From positions 64,001 through 128,000 of IMG/VR virus record IMGVR_UViG_3300019487_000001: 64,000 nt of DNA; one strand, written 5' to 3'. Positions 33,306-41,830 of this stretch are shown here, piece by piece (position 1 is the stretch's first letter; every line of letters starts with the position of its first letter). The stretch is from a virus. The notes under the pieces were generated by a model, which did not search any database, had not been told where the DNA came from, and was given only the letters and a program-made list of their open reading frames with translations. A program made the position numbers and the translations under genes.

Positions 33306-34095
33306 AGAAATCGATTTAGTTCTTTCTGGTTGCGGGGTAAGATTGGGGGCGCACATAGGTGCTATTAAAGCTCTTGAAGAGTTGGATTACAAAATTGTAC
33401 GTATTTGCGGTACTTCTGGTGGTTCGATTGCTGGTGGAATGTATGCCACGGGTATGCCCATCGAAGATCTATGTAGGGAAATCAAAAAGATCGATTTCAA
33501 AAAGCTAAGAAAGTTTTCTGTGCTAGGCCTAGTCAGTAACTATGGTTTATATTCTACTGATAAAATCAAAGAGTACATAGATCGTATAACTGGCGGGATG
33601 CTTATGCAGGAATTACAAAAAGACTTTTATGCTTGTGTAACAGAAGAGTCCCGTGGTCTAGTTGTGTTGAATAAAGAGAATTCGGGCCTTCATACTCTGG
33701 GTGAAGTTGTTGCCGCCTCTAGTGCTGTTCCGTTCTATTTTCAGCGCATACAATGGGAAGGTGCCGGATTCTTGATTGACGGCGGTTTGCTAAAGAATTA
33801 TCCCATCGATGTTTTAGATCAGCAGAGAGACGTAGTTGGATTACACATACACCGCTCAAGACCTAAGACTTATGTTGCTAGTAAGAACATCGTGGAGTTT
33901 GTAAAGCATCTTGCTACTACGGTCGTTGAATCAATCGAGCGTGAACACGTTGAAGATGCCCATTGGGCAAAAACAATTCCTATACTTGTGGATGGGTTTT
34001 CTCCACTAGACTTTGATATGACTAAATCACAGAAGTCGCGTCTTGTAGATATAGGATATGAAAGTGTGATGAACTGGCATGAGCGTCAGCGTTAG
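33298..34095 (+). CDS. patatin-like phospholipase
   Basis: The 265-residue protein is a complete patatin-type lipid acyl hydrolase. The oxyanion-hole loop is S-G-C-G-V-R-L-G (10-17), a variant of GGGxxG. The nucleophile elbow is G-T-S40-G-G-S, and the catalytic Asp is in I-D161-G-G. This family cleaves fatty acyl chains from phospholipids with a Ser-Asp dyad. It lies inside a run of virion genes and overlaps both neighbours (8 and 17 bases). It may be carried in the particle to damage host membrane on entry, or act at lysis. No signal peptide or membrane segment is visible. Confidence 0.88.
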   Translation: MSKEIDLVLSGCGVRLGAHIGAIKALEELDYKIVRICGTSGGSIAGGMYATGMPIEDLCREIKKIDFKKLRKFSVLGLVSNYGLYSTDKIKEYIDRITGGMLMQELQKDFYACVTEESRGLVVLNKENSGLHTLGEVVAASSAVPFYFQRIQWEGAGFLIDGGLLKNYPIDVLDQQRDVVGLHIHRSRPKTYVASKNIVEFVKHLATTVVESIEREHVEDAHWAKTIPILVDGFSPLDFDMTKSQKSRLVDIGYESVMNWHERQR

Positions 34096-34651
34096 AGAAC
34101 CCATTCTAACCGGTATCAATGGAGTTAATAAGAACTTCAATACCAGTAAACCGTATAAGGTCGGGACTCTGAATATTGCTCAAAATGGTCAGGAGCTTTT
34201 AGTGGGTTTTGATTTCCAGGAGACGGGTGGAACTGGTTTTAAAACCTTGAATCCTCCATTTTCTTCGGATTTTTTATTAGCTGAATATGAGATAGATGTT
34301 GTTTCCGGATTTGTAACTCAAGAAACAACTTGGAAGATTAATACTCCGTTCTATTTCAAGCATATGGCCGATGTTGGTTTGGCTGTAAGTATTCGTGTTT
34401 TTGATTCTTCTACCGGATCAGAAATCTTGGGTTTTAATCCGATGATAGAAGAGCAGCCAGGGGTATACAAATTTACCTATACTCCAACTGCACTGGGAGA
34501 GTTTTATGCGGTTATGCAAGATGCGGCAAATTTAACTACGACCGTACACGAACTACATGTCCAAGAGTTAGACTTGAACGACATAAAAGATCAATTGGAT
34601 CAGATCCAAGCTGGCAATATCGGTAAGCCACGAATTGAACGGGTCGACTAA
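34079..34651 (+). CDS. beta-rich virion protein
   Basis: The 190-residue protein overlaps the patatin gene by 17 bases. It has an N-terminal strand-rich region, an Ig-like stretch at about 85-160 (G-V-Y-K-F-T-Y-T-P-T-A-L-G-E-F-Y), and a short helical C-terminus (165-180). The Ig-like stretch recalls polymorphic beta-sandwich domains of fibres and tails. The next gene also starts with such a domain. No family is certain. Confidence 0.5.
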   Translation: MSVSVREPILTGINGVNKNFNTSKPYKVGTLNIAQNGQELLVGFDFQETGGTGFKTLNPPFSSDFLLAEYEIDVVSGFVTQETTWKINTPFYFKHMADVGLAVSIRVFDSSTGSEILGFNPMIEEQPGVYKFTYTPTALGEFYAVMQDAANLTTTVHELHVQELDLNDIKDQLDQIQAGNIGKPRIERVD

Positions 34652-34665
34652 GGGGAGGGATAATA

Positions 34666-35781
34666 TTGAGTGATGCAGTACTAAGAGGGCAGCCTGTAAC
34701 AATCAAAGTTGTCTTTTTTGATGCTGGGAATAATCCCATTGATCCCACGGTGGGTCCGTTCGTCGATGTTTTTCCTGCGGGCAAGAATCCAAATAATCCG
34801 AGCACGGTTGATGCAGATGCTAAGATTTTAGATGCCTCTATGACTTCGCTGGGAAGTTCAGGTCAATCAGGTAATACATTTATCATACGTACCGGTGTTG
34901 GTAGATACGAATATACGTATACAGTTCCTACAGATCCGGACGATGCCCCGCTCGGAAGCTGGTACACTAGATGGAATGGTACCGTTGACTCTCAGCCACT
35001 GGGTGATGTTTTTGCCTTCGTAGTCATAGGCGGCGGTAGTATTGGCGCCTCCCAATTGTATCTTAATAACCGAGTAAATGTTTGCATCTTGGCGGGCGTT
35101 AAGGCTCTAGATGGTAGTACAATGCTCGAAGAAGATTTCTGTTCTTATTATACCACTACATACAACCCGCTTTACTGTAGTGCTCGCAAGATGAGAATTG
35201 ACTATGGAACCTTTATCCGAGAGATTCCAGATGATACTCTAAATCTCTTGATCTTCGAAGCTAGTATTGAAGCAGATGCTTTCACGTTCCGAGCTCCTAA
35301 TCCTGGACGCATGGCTTTTTTCCGCCACGCTCGTAGACAGTTTGCTTGTTGCTTGGCGGCAGTTAATTTGTTATCTAATCAACTCGATAGTACGGGTGGC
35401 CGCAAACAGCTAGGTGATCTATCTATCGAAGCAGGCGGTGTTGCTACCGGTCCAAACAATTCAATTACGGTTTTGCAAAAAGCCATAGACTGTATGACGC
35501 GATGGCGTCTCATACTGCAAAACGGTGGAGAAGGTTTTAATCTTAAAGCACAGGGTGTCGTTAAAGGTGAAAGTGATCCTGATCGTCCGCTGATTGGTAG
35601 GCTGTGGGGTACCGGTGGTTCTCATGCTGCAGACCAGGTGCCAGCTGCTAATGCTAAAGCTATCCATTCTGGTAGCCGACGAGGTCTTAGAACATACTCT
35701 CCAAGACATTCTATGTTCGATCCCAATTCGGATAATATCTTTATAGGCTCAGGTCGCTTAGTTAAGAAGAGGTTTTTCTAA
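34666..35781 (+). CDS. neck / head-completion protein with N-terminal Ig-like domain
   Basis: The start is TTG with AGGGGAGGG about 7 bases upstream. The 371-residue protein begins with an Ig-like domain (about 1-120). The body (about 130-270) is helical: an R-I-D-Y-G-T-F-I-R-E-I region, then F-F-R-H-A-R-R-Q-F-A-C-C-L, then G-G-R-K-Q-L-G-D-L. The C-terminus is basic. It precedes the zinc-containing gene and the tail genes, the place of head-tail connectors. Function is assigned mostly by position. Confidence 0.55.
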   Translation: MSDAVLRGQPVTIKVVFFDAGNNPIDPTVGPFVDVFPAGKNPNNPSTVDADAKILDASMTSLGSSGQSGNTFIIRTGVGRYEYTYTVPTDPDDAPLGSWYTRWNGTVDSQPLGDVFAFVVIGGGSIGASQLYLNNRVNVCILAGVKALDGSTMLEEDFCSYYTTTYNPLYCSARKMRIDYGTFIREIPDDTLNLLIFEASIEADAFTFRAPNPGRMAFFRHARRQFACCLAAVNLLSNQLDSTGGRKQLGDLSIEAGGVATGPNNSITVLQKAIDCMTRWRLILQNGGEGFNLKAQGVVKGESDPDRPLIGRLWGTGGSHAADQVPAANAKAIHSGSRRGLRTYSPRHSMFDPNSDNIFIGSGRLVKKRFF

Positions 35782-36392
35782 TGGGAAACGATCTTGATTT
35801 CTATCCAGATCCACCCGTTGGACAGGACGAAAACGGCTTATTCCCTACGGCTTCTATTCGAAAAGAAATTGATTTAAGGCAAGAGCTTAAGGATATTCTA
35901 TACGGTTCTGCGAGTCTTTTACCTCATGGGCAACTAGGACTTTTGAGGCGCATGAGAAAGGACGATGCTGGCAAGCTCATACCTTGTCCCTGCGTTGACC
36001 CTTTGACCGGAGAAGGTGACCGTGACTATCTTTGTCCGGTCTGTCTTGGCGAGTCATATCTGTGGGACGAAGAGTACATAACGTTCTATAAGACTGAGGT
36101 CGCTGGCCGTGAAGTTGCTTTTGCGGGCAAGGAGATTAAGCATCAGGGTGGTATCCTGAATGTTAAAACAATTTTGTTCTACATGGAGTGGTTTGTTAAT
36201 CCTACGGAACATGATCGTATTATCGAGCTTGAATTGGGGCTCGATGGCGCACCGCTAAATCCTATTAAGCGCAAGCAGGTCAATGTTATTACTACTGCTC
36301 AGGATTATAGGTCAGATTTTGGTAGAGTTGAATATTTTAGATGCGCTACATACGAAGACGAGGTAAAGAGTGGCTGGCAGCTCAAATCTTAG
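35781..36392 (+). CDS. zinc-binding neck protein (head-tail connector candidate)
   Basis: The 203-residue protein has a knuckle C69-x-C71-x13-C85-x2-C88, probably binding zinc, followed by a beta barrel-like region. Similar short proteins with such a knuckle lie between head and tail genes in other tailed phages. It starts 1 base inside the previous gene and overlaps the next by 23 bases. A head-closure or stopper role is inferred from position. Confidence 0.55.
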   Translation: MGNDLDFYPDPPVGQDENGLFPTASIRKEIDLRQELKDILYGSASLLPHGQLGLLRRMRKDDAGKLIPCPCVDPLTGEGDRDYLCPVCLGESYLWDEEYITFYKTEVAGREVAFAGKEIKHQGGILNVKTILFYMEWFVNPTEHDRIIELELGLDGAPLNPIKRKQVNVITTAQDYRSDFGRVEYFRCATYEDEVKSGWQLKS

Positions 36393-37128
36393 ACCGGACC
36401 TTAAGATACCGGAAGAGCTTTTAAACGAAGATCCTATCCTCGTTCAGAAGCTTAATTGGGCCGGTGGTTTGTGTTCAGGCGGCATTGCACCGTCTATCCA
36501 CGGAGTGAATCCTCGAGCTACAACTCCTGGTGATGCCAAGGACATTGTCCAGTTCTTTGAGTTAGTTCAGCAAGTTGTGAACGATAAGATGGATCGTGAA
36601 CAGATTGATCCTGAACAGCGTGTTTTATTCGTCGAAGAGTTCCCGCCTCAGGATATGAGAACTGAGGTTATTACGTTCGGTTTGGTGAGTCGTCAGCCAG
36701 GCCAAACAAGTGCTGGCCCCATAGATCTTGATGCTAACCGGCGCGAGATGCGCCCGACATTTAGACAAATGGTAGAATCTGATGATCCGGGTTATAAAAA
36801 CATTATTGCCGGGCAGTGGTTTGACAATATAGTTTCGTTCACTTGCTGGGCTAAGACTAATAAGGTCGCAAATTGTAGAGCGCTTTGGTTTGAAGATTTA
36901 ATGATTCAGTATAATTGGTTCTTCCAGTACTCGGGGTTGCCGCGTGGTGCGATATTCCTGAATCGCTTGGAAGATACTAAGGATGAACAGTCAAGTAACA
37001 AATTGGTAAAGCGTGAATTAAGATATCATGTTAGAACAGAAAGATTGTATACGATCAGTCAGAAAACTTTGACTGAACTGGTTATCAAGCTTCATTCGGG
37101 TGAAGTGGGCTCGCTTAAGCAGAAGTAA
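36370..37128 (+). CDS. tail-completion / terminator candidate
   Basis: Starts at GTG inside the preceding gene and encodes 252 residues. The C-terminal half has the mixed helix-strand pattern of tail-terminator proteins (a W-F-x-x-L-M-I-Q-Y-N-W-F-F-Q-Y helix, then strands ending L-Y-T-I-S). It lies directly before the tail sheath, the usual place of the protein that caps the tail tube and sheath. Sequence evidence is weak; position carries the call. Confidence 0.5.
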   Translation: MAGSSNLRPDLKIPEELLNEDPILVQKLNWAGGLCSGGIAPSIHGVNPRATTPGDAKDIVQFFELVQQVVNDKMDREQIDPEQRVLFVEEFPPQDMRTEVITFGLVSRQPGQTSAGPIDLDANRREMRPTFRQMVESDDPGYKNIIAGQWFDNIVSFTCWAKTNKVANCRALWFEDLMIQYNWFFQYSGLPRGAIFLNRLEDTKDEQSSNKLVKRELRYHVRTERLYTISQKTLTELVIKLHSGEVGSLKQK

Positions 37129-37174
37129 CCTCTTACAAACTTCCTAATCAATAGAAAAAGGAGGAATTTGGAAA

Positions 37175-39028
37175 ATGGCATTCGAAAACTTACCTGGGAT
37201 TATCTCCAACAAGTTGGATGGTAATTTGGGCCTTGCTAATCTTAGCAATGCCCCTAAAGTCTTAGTCCTTGGTACTTCGAGTAAGGGCCGTTCTGATAAC
37301 GTATTTCCCGTACGACGCAGTCAAGATGCATCCGCCGAATTTGGTTCTGCGGGTACTCTCTTGCGTGGTATGTTTGAAACCAGAACTGCCGGAGCCGAGA
37401 ACATCCTATTGTTCCGTCTTGGTGCTACCGCTGCTTCACTGGCGCACGTGGGCGACAGTACTGGCTTAGCTGGTATTCTCATCGAGACTCTGGAAAAGGA
37501 TGACGAGGCCGGAGCCCATTTTAGTGTTATATGGGACGACTCGGATGGACGCCTTCAGGTCTTTAACGAAGCTGGAGCTCTAGTGTTCGACAATAACCCT
37601 GCTGATCCGAATAGTCGAATAGACATCGGAGAAGTGGTTGTGTCGGGCGTGCGGGCATCTGGCGGAGGTCCTGACATTGGTGGCCCATCTGCTCCTGTTG
37701 CACTAGAAGACGTTACTGCCACTGGTACGGTCTATACGGCTGGTACCGATGGTTTGAATCCGTCTCTTATGGAACAGTACGAATCGTTGTATCAGGCTTA
37801 TGACTTATTGGAAAATCAAGACGCTGATATTATTATTCCAATGAACGTTTATCTCGATAGTCCTAATGTCATTGATCAAGGGAATGGTGCGACTACCATT
37901 ACACTTCCTGGCGTTAATCAATATCCCCTTCCTGGCAGTCCTAGTGATGCCCTCGGTAAACTCTTCGTTGAAGAGTTCCAAGGTCAATCCTGGTTCTTTT
38001 GGGATACGGATAATGATGGCGATGCTGAAATTTGGCCCACACAGGGTTCCGCTAGTGCGACTACAAAGATTAACGGTGATCCCCTGACGGCGGCTGATTT
38101 TCATGAAGTAAACTTTGCGTATCAACTGGCTAATTTTTGTTTTGATACGTCTGAGAATAGCGTCGAGATGACAGGAGTTATTGGTGTTTTACCGCCCAAG
38201 AGCTTTGCATTAAAGGACATTTCTACCTGGATTGGTACTCAACCCACCCTCCAGCAAGCTGACAATGGCTCGACTAGCATTGCCGGTCCTGCGGATAACG
38301 GCACTGGCCTACTTGGTAACAAGTTTATGGCTGGTCGTTTCGGTTATCGTGCTAGCGCTGGTTTCGGTGGATTTATTAAAACAGACTCTGGCTTTATTGA
38401 TGGAGCCGAGCTTAAAGATGAGAACGAGCATTTTGTTGACATGGGCAAGCATATTAGCGTTGTTGCTCAGTGGGCAACTGCCTTCACTCCGTTTGACCCA
38501 ACTGGCTTTGGTCAGACTGTGAGCATGGCGAGTTATTATGGTGGTCTTTACTCGACACTGCCCCCTGCAAGCGCCCCGACTAACAAGTCGGTTGCCAGCG
38601 CTACATTGCCTTTTAGGGTATCGAATACGAACTTGGACAGATTGTCTAAGTTTCGTTATGTAACATTTCGTCGAAGCCCTACAGCTAACATTGTTGTAAC
38701 AGATGCTCCGACCGCTGCTCGTCCTGATTCAGACTACCAGAGACTTAGTACTATGCGCATTGTGAAAGAAGTTATCGATGCGATTCGTAGATTCGGTCAG
38801 CCCTTCATTGGTGAACCCAATAATGCGGCTCAGCGAGCTGCGCTTCGCACAGTGCTTGAAAATGCACTTAACAGTCTTCTCAAGGCTGGTGACCTGCAGA
38901 GATACGCTCTTGAGATTATCTCTAATCCTGCAGATCAAGTGCTCGGTAAAGCATTCATTCAGCTGGACTTGGTGCCAGCGTTTGAATTGAGACAGTTAAC
39001 AGTTATACTTTCGTTGGCTGCTCAATAA
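37175..39028 (+). CDS. tail sheath protein
   Basis: The 617-residue protein is the contractile sheath. The N-terminus begins like other sheaths (P-G-I-x-x-x-K-L-D-G-N, then V-L-V-L-G-T). The middle has the G-T-D-G-L and Y-x-x-L-Y-x-A-Y-D-L-L segment, and a variable outer domain. The C-terminal domain (about 515-617) shows the sheath core: T-F-R-R-S, I-V-K-E-V-I-D-A-I-R-R, P-F-I-G-E-P-N, and the closing L-R-Q-L-T-V strand. AAGGAGG precedes the ATG. Its presence fixes the phage as a myovirus. Confidence 0.92.
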   Translation: MAFENLPGIISNKLDGNLGLANLSNAPKVLVLGTSSKGRSDNVFPVRRSQDASAEFGSAGTLLRGMFETRTAGAENILLFRLGATAASLAHVGDSTGLAGILIETLEKDDEAGAHFSVIWDDSDGRLQVFNEAGALVFDNNPADPNSRIDIGEVVVSGVRASGGGPDIGGPSAPVALEDVTATGTVYTAGTDGLNPSLMEQYESLYQAYDLLENQDADIIIPMNVYLDSPNVIDQGNGATTITLPGVNQYPLPGSPSDALGKLFVEEFQGQSWFFWDTDNDGDAEIWPTQGSASATTKINGDPLTAADFHEVNFAYQLANFCFDTSENSVEMTGVIGVLPPKSFALKDISTWIGTQPTLQQADNGSTSIAGPADNGTGLLGNKFMAGRFGYRASAGFGGFIKTDSGFIDGAELKDENEHFVDMGKHISVVAQWATAFTPFDPTGFGQTVSMASYYGGLYSTLPPASAPTNKSVASATLPFRVSNTNLDRLSKFRYVTFRRSPTANIVVTDAPTAARPDSDYQRLSTMRIVKEVIDAIRRFGQPFIGEPNNAAQRAALRTVLENALNSLLKAGDLQRYALEIISNPADQVLGKAFIQLDLVPAFELRQLTVILSLAAQ

Positions 39029-39057
39029 GTTAAAAATAAGACAAGGAGGAAGGAATA

Positions 39058-39774
39058 ATGGTTAATAGAGCCCCTACAACTAGCGCGTTCTCGCGCAGTT
39101 ATAATTCGTTCTCGGGACTAGACATGAGGGCGACGTTCGGGCACGCTATCATTGGCGAGCTTCAGGGTATCTCCTACTCTATCACACGTGAGAAGGCTCC
39201 TATCTATACGATGGGTAGTGCTGATCCGCGAGCTTTTTCTCGTGGTAAACGTGGTATTGCAGGAAGCCTTATCTTTATCATGTTTGATCGCCATGCGTTG
39301 CTAGAACAGATGCGAGTGGCAGGAGTTACGTTCCAGTCGGACAAGGATGACATTCGTCCCAATTTCCGCCGAGACGACTCCGACCCCTTGAATCTGAGTC
39401 TTACGTCAGCTTCAGCTAGACGAGCCGAGACACCGATCGGTGGCGCAGGCGTTGGCTTGAGTGCTGCTCAACGTGCTCAGCAGGAGAGTGCTTCACCAGC
39501 TGGTGACGCGGGTGCAGATCAGGAACAAGCTCTTCCGTGGTACTCTGACCAGATTCCTCCGTTCGATATCACTCTTTCAGCAGCTAACGAGTATGGTGCT
39601 TTAGCTGTAATGCGAATCTTTGGAGTTGAAATTCTGAACGAAGGATACGGAGTTTCCATTGACGACTTGGTCTCTGAGCAACAGATGACTTACGTTGCTC
39701 GTACGATCTTGCCGTGGCAGTATATCAACAACGAACAAGCTACTCAGACCGGATTGGCTCCAAGCGGAGCTTAA
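39058..39774 (+). CDS. tail tube protein, paralogue 1
   Basis: The 238-residue protein follows the sheath after AAGGAGG, as tube genes do. It has the tube-fold strand pattern: G-x-x-x-G-x-L-x-G-I-S-Y-S-I-T-R-E-K-A-P-I-Y-T-M-G, I-A-G-S-L-I-F-I-M-F-D, and Q-I-P-P-F-D-I. The end is V-E-I-L-N-E-G-Y with Y-V-A-R. A disordered insert (about 100-160) interrupts the fold. Its position next to the sheath and the terminators after it mark it as the main tube subunit. Two paralogues follow. Confidence 0.85.
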   Translation: MVNRAPTTSAFSRSYNSFSGLDMRATFGHAIIGELQGISYSITREKAPIYTMGSADPRAFSRGKRGIAGSLIFIMFDRHALLEQMRVAGVTFQSDKDDIRPNFRRDDSDPLNLSLTSASARRAETPIGGAGVGLSAAQRAQQESASPAGDAGADQEQALPWYSDQIPPFDITLSAANEYGALAVMRIFGVEILNEGYGVSIDDLVSEQQMTYVARTILPWQYINNEQATQTGLAPSGA

Positions 39775-39785
39775 TTATGGATATT

Positions 39786-39811
39786 CTACAGCCGTCCTAG
39801 GCAGGCTGTAG
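39786..39811 (+). terminator. first of two hairpins after the tail tube gene
   Basis: CTACAGCC and GGCTGTAG form an 8-base stem around a 10-base loop, followed by TTTCTATAA. It is 12 bases after the tube stop and acts as a moderate intrinsic terminator or mRNA 3' end. Confidence 0.6.
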
Positions 39812-39820
39812 TTTCTATAA

Positions 39821-39857
39821 GAGAAGTGGGTGGCCCTTCGGGGCCACCCATATTCTC
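39821..39857 (+). terminator. second hairpin, very stable, with TTCG loop
   Basis: TGGGTGGCCC and GGGCCACCCA form a perfect 10-base stem closed by a TTCG tetraloop. Flanking GAGAA/TTCTC extends it past a small bulge. The tetraloop makes the RNA hairpin very stable. There is only a weak T-rich tail. It separates abundant sheath-tube transcripts from later tail genes. Confidence 0.7.
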
Positions 39858-40036
39858 ACTCGATTCAAGGAGTTTTAGTTTTATCTGTCGGGAAGCGCTG
39901 TTTCTATACCCATAAAACTATCCGTAACAAGCTGACTTTGTGAACGGAAACGGCATATGTAATGGGAGGAACAGAGTCCCGGCAAAAACAAAAGATCTAA
40001 CGGTTTGCATAATGGGATCTTCCGGAGGAGGCGTAA

Positions 40037-40966
40037 ATGGCTAATTCTCAGGTTATAAGTACACCTACTGTAACTTTCGATCGGGACCGTGAACAAAAAA
40101 ATGGAAACATTTTCACGGGCAAGAACTCCTATAGCGGAGCCGACATGCAGGCCATTGTTACGATCCCTGGCAGTCGTAGCAGTATACCCGATTCTGAAGT
40201 TAGTAACCTTCGTGATACTATTTCAGTTGAAGAAGAGAAACTTGATCGGCTTAATAAGAGTCTTAGTAGCCTGTTCAATTTACAAGAGCAAGCCCTAGCC
40301 GGTAATAATACAGCAGAGTTTAAGCGCTTAGGTCGTCGTCTTCTAACAACTTCCGCGTTGCGAGACCGTCAAGAAGACCAGGTTCGTATACTCAGTGAGC
40401 GTCTCAATCAGATTACTCGAGAGCGCATCAAGGAGAAGCAGGTCAAGGTTCTTGGCGAGCTGACTACTGTTTCTTATTCTATTCACAGGGAAAAGTTTCC
40501 TGTTAGATCCCTGGGTGCAGTTTATCCCAAAACATTTACTCGTGGTCCTCGTACTATAGCAGGCAGCCTCATGTTTGTAGTGTTTGATAAAGCCGTTCTA
40601 CACGAGCTTCTCAATCCAGATAAGAGCGAGATTGAGTACTATAATCGTAGTACGACTCTCGCAGACCAGATCCCACCCTTTGACATTATTGTCAACTTCG
40701 CCAACGAGCTAGGCAGCTTGTCCCAATTGATCATCTACGGTGTTGAAATCCAAGATGAGGGCCAGGTCATGTCCATAGATAACATGGCTCTTGAGAACAC
40801 GATGCGTTTTGTTGCTAGGGATATCGATCCTATGCGTCTTACTGGTGCTAGACAATTAACTACCATGTCCGGTGGGGACGTTAAAATAGGCGCCTTCAAA
40901 AGCACTGATTTACTTAATAGCGATTTTTACAAACGGATTGATTCAAGGTATAATCCTTTTGCCTAA
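40037..40966 (+). CDS. tail tube paralogue 2 with coiled-coil insert
   Basis: The 309-residue protein keeps the tube pattern: E-L-T-T-V-S-Y-S-I-H-R-E-K-F-P-V, T-I-A-G-S-L-M-F-V-V-F-D, Q-I-P-P-F-D-I, and G-V-E-I-Q-D-E-G-Q with F-V-A-R. An inserted coiled coil (about 55-135) lies near the N-terminus, unlike paralogue 1. GGAGGAGG stands a few bases before the start. It probably forms a special ring, such as the tube end or the junction with the baseplate. The 262-base gap before it holds the two hairpins and no gene. Confidence 0.75.
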   Translation: MANSQVISTPTVTFDRDREQKNGNIFTGKNSYSGADMQAIVTIPGSRSSIPDSEVSNLRDTISVEEEKLDRLNKSLSSLFNLQEQALAGNNTAEFKRLGRRLLTTSALRDRQEDQVRILSERLNQITRERIKEKQVKVLGELTTVSYSIHREKFPVRSLGAVYPKTFTRGPRTIAGSLMFVVFDKAVLHELLNPDKSEIEYYNRSTTLADQIPPFDIIVNFANELGSLSQLIIYGVEIQDEGQVMSIDNMALENTMRFVARDIDPMRLTGARQLTTMSGGDVKIGAFKSTDLLNSDFYKRIDSRYNPFA

Positions 40967-40975
40967 GGAGTCATA

Positions 40976-41770
40976 ATGGGTGTCGATAAACAAAATCAGA
41001 ACTTTCAACAGGTATATGACTTCGATCACTTTGCCGGATCGCAGGTAGGCATTTTCATTGGTGATGTTTTTATAGATGATATCTCCTCGATTGGTTGGTC
41101 CCTCACGCAAGGCAAGAAGCCAATTTACGGCTATGCCAGTTCAAATTATGATCGTGTAGCACCCGGACAGGTTTTAGTTCAGGGTTCCTTCACTCTGAAT
41201 TTTAAAGAACGTGGCTATCTGTTTGTCATCCTGGAGCGGTATAATCGCCTATTGAATAGTGCTAATAACCCAGATGGCAATAGTCCACGAGTGGGTGACC
41301 TGGGCGAATTGGATCTTCGGAAAAATATCGAGCGCATGGTCGCCAGTTCGGAAGTCCATCCTAATTTTGCCTATGACACAAACGATCTGAGGTTTCTCGC
41401 TAATCTAAACGAATTACCCGACAAGGACTTTGAGACCATCGCTGGTATGTTTGAAGATGTAGCATGGGGCGAGGATCCTACAGACCTGGCTAATCGCAAA
41501 GCTGGCAAGAATATTAAACCTGGGGAAGCTCTTCCCGTTGATAGCAAAGGTACAGTTATGGTTCGTCCGGATCAGTTTCCGCCGTTTGATATTGTGATAG
41601 GCTACGGGGATGTCTTCCGTGAGAATCCGAGTGGTGGCAAAAAACAGCTACAAAATAGTACTTCTAAGCGTATCTATAATGTTGATTTAATTGGAGAATC
41701 TCAGATTATTGAGGTTACAGGTGCTCCCATCCAAGAGCGTTATGACTTCATTGCTCGTACAATTCTATAG
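40976..41770 (+). CDS. tail tube paralogue 3
   Basis: The 264-residue protein is the most divergent tube copy. It keeps I-S-S-I-G-W-S-L-T-Q-G-K-K-P-I-Y-G-Y, V-Q-G-S-F-T-L-N-F, and Q-F-P-P-F-D-I, and the final R-Y-D-F-I-A-R. Its insert (about 88-180) is charged and different from those of the other two copies. It may be the tube initiator that joins the tube to the hub, or a distal tube protein. A promoter-like sequence follows its stop. Confidence 0.7.
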   Translation: MGVDKQNQNFQQVYDFDHFAGSQVGIFIGDVFIDDISSIGWSLTQGKKPIYGYASSNYDRVAPGQVLVQGSFTLNFKERGYLFVILERYNRLLNSANNPDGNSPRVGDLGELDLRKNIERMVASSEVHPNFAYDTNDLRFLANLNELPDKDFETIAGMFEDVAWGEDPTDLANRKAGKNIKPGEALPVDSKGTVMVRPDQFPPFDIVIGYGDVFRENPSGGKKQLQNSTSKRIYNVDLIGESQIIEVTGAPIQERYDFIARTIL

Positions 41771-41772
41771 TA

Positions 41773-41801
41773 TTGACTTCTGTTGCTTTCCGAGTTAGAA
41801 T
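41773..41801 (+). promoter_or_regulatory. sigma70-like promoter for the chaperone/giant-protein block
   Basis: TTGACT (41773-41778), exactly 17 bases, and TAGAAT (41796-41801): five of six matches in each hexamer. It starts just after the third tube gene and ahead of the tail-chaperone genes, matching a separately controlled unit. Confidence 0.6.
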
Positions 41802-41830
41802 ATCGATAAGTTCTTTAACGGAGGAAAAAC

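Noticed and set aside
39881-40096. Minus-strand frame in the gap after the tail tube gene
   Set aside because: It runs into the second tube gene and has no clear start signal. The gap is better explained by the two hairpins.
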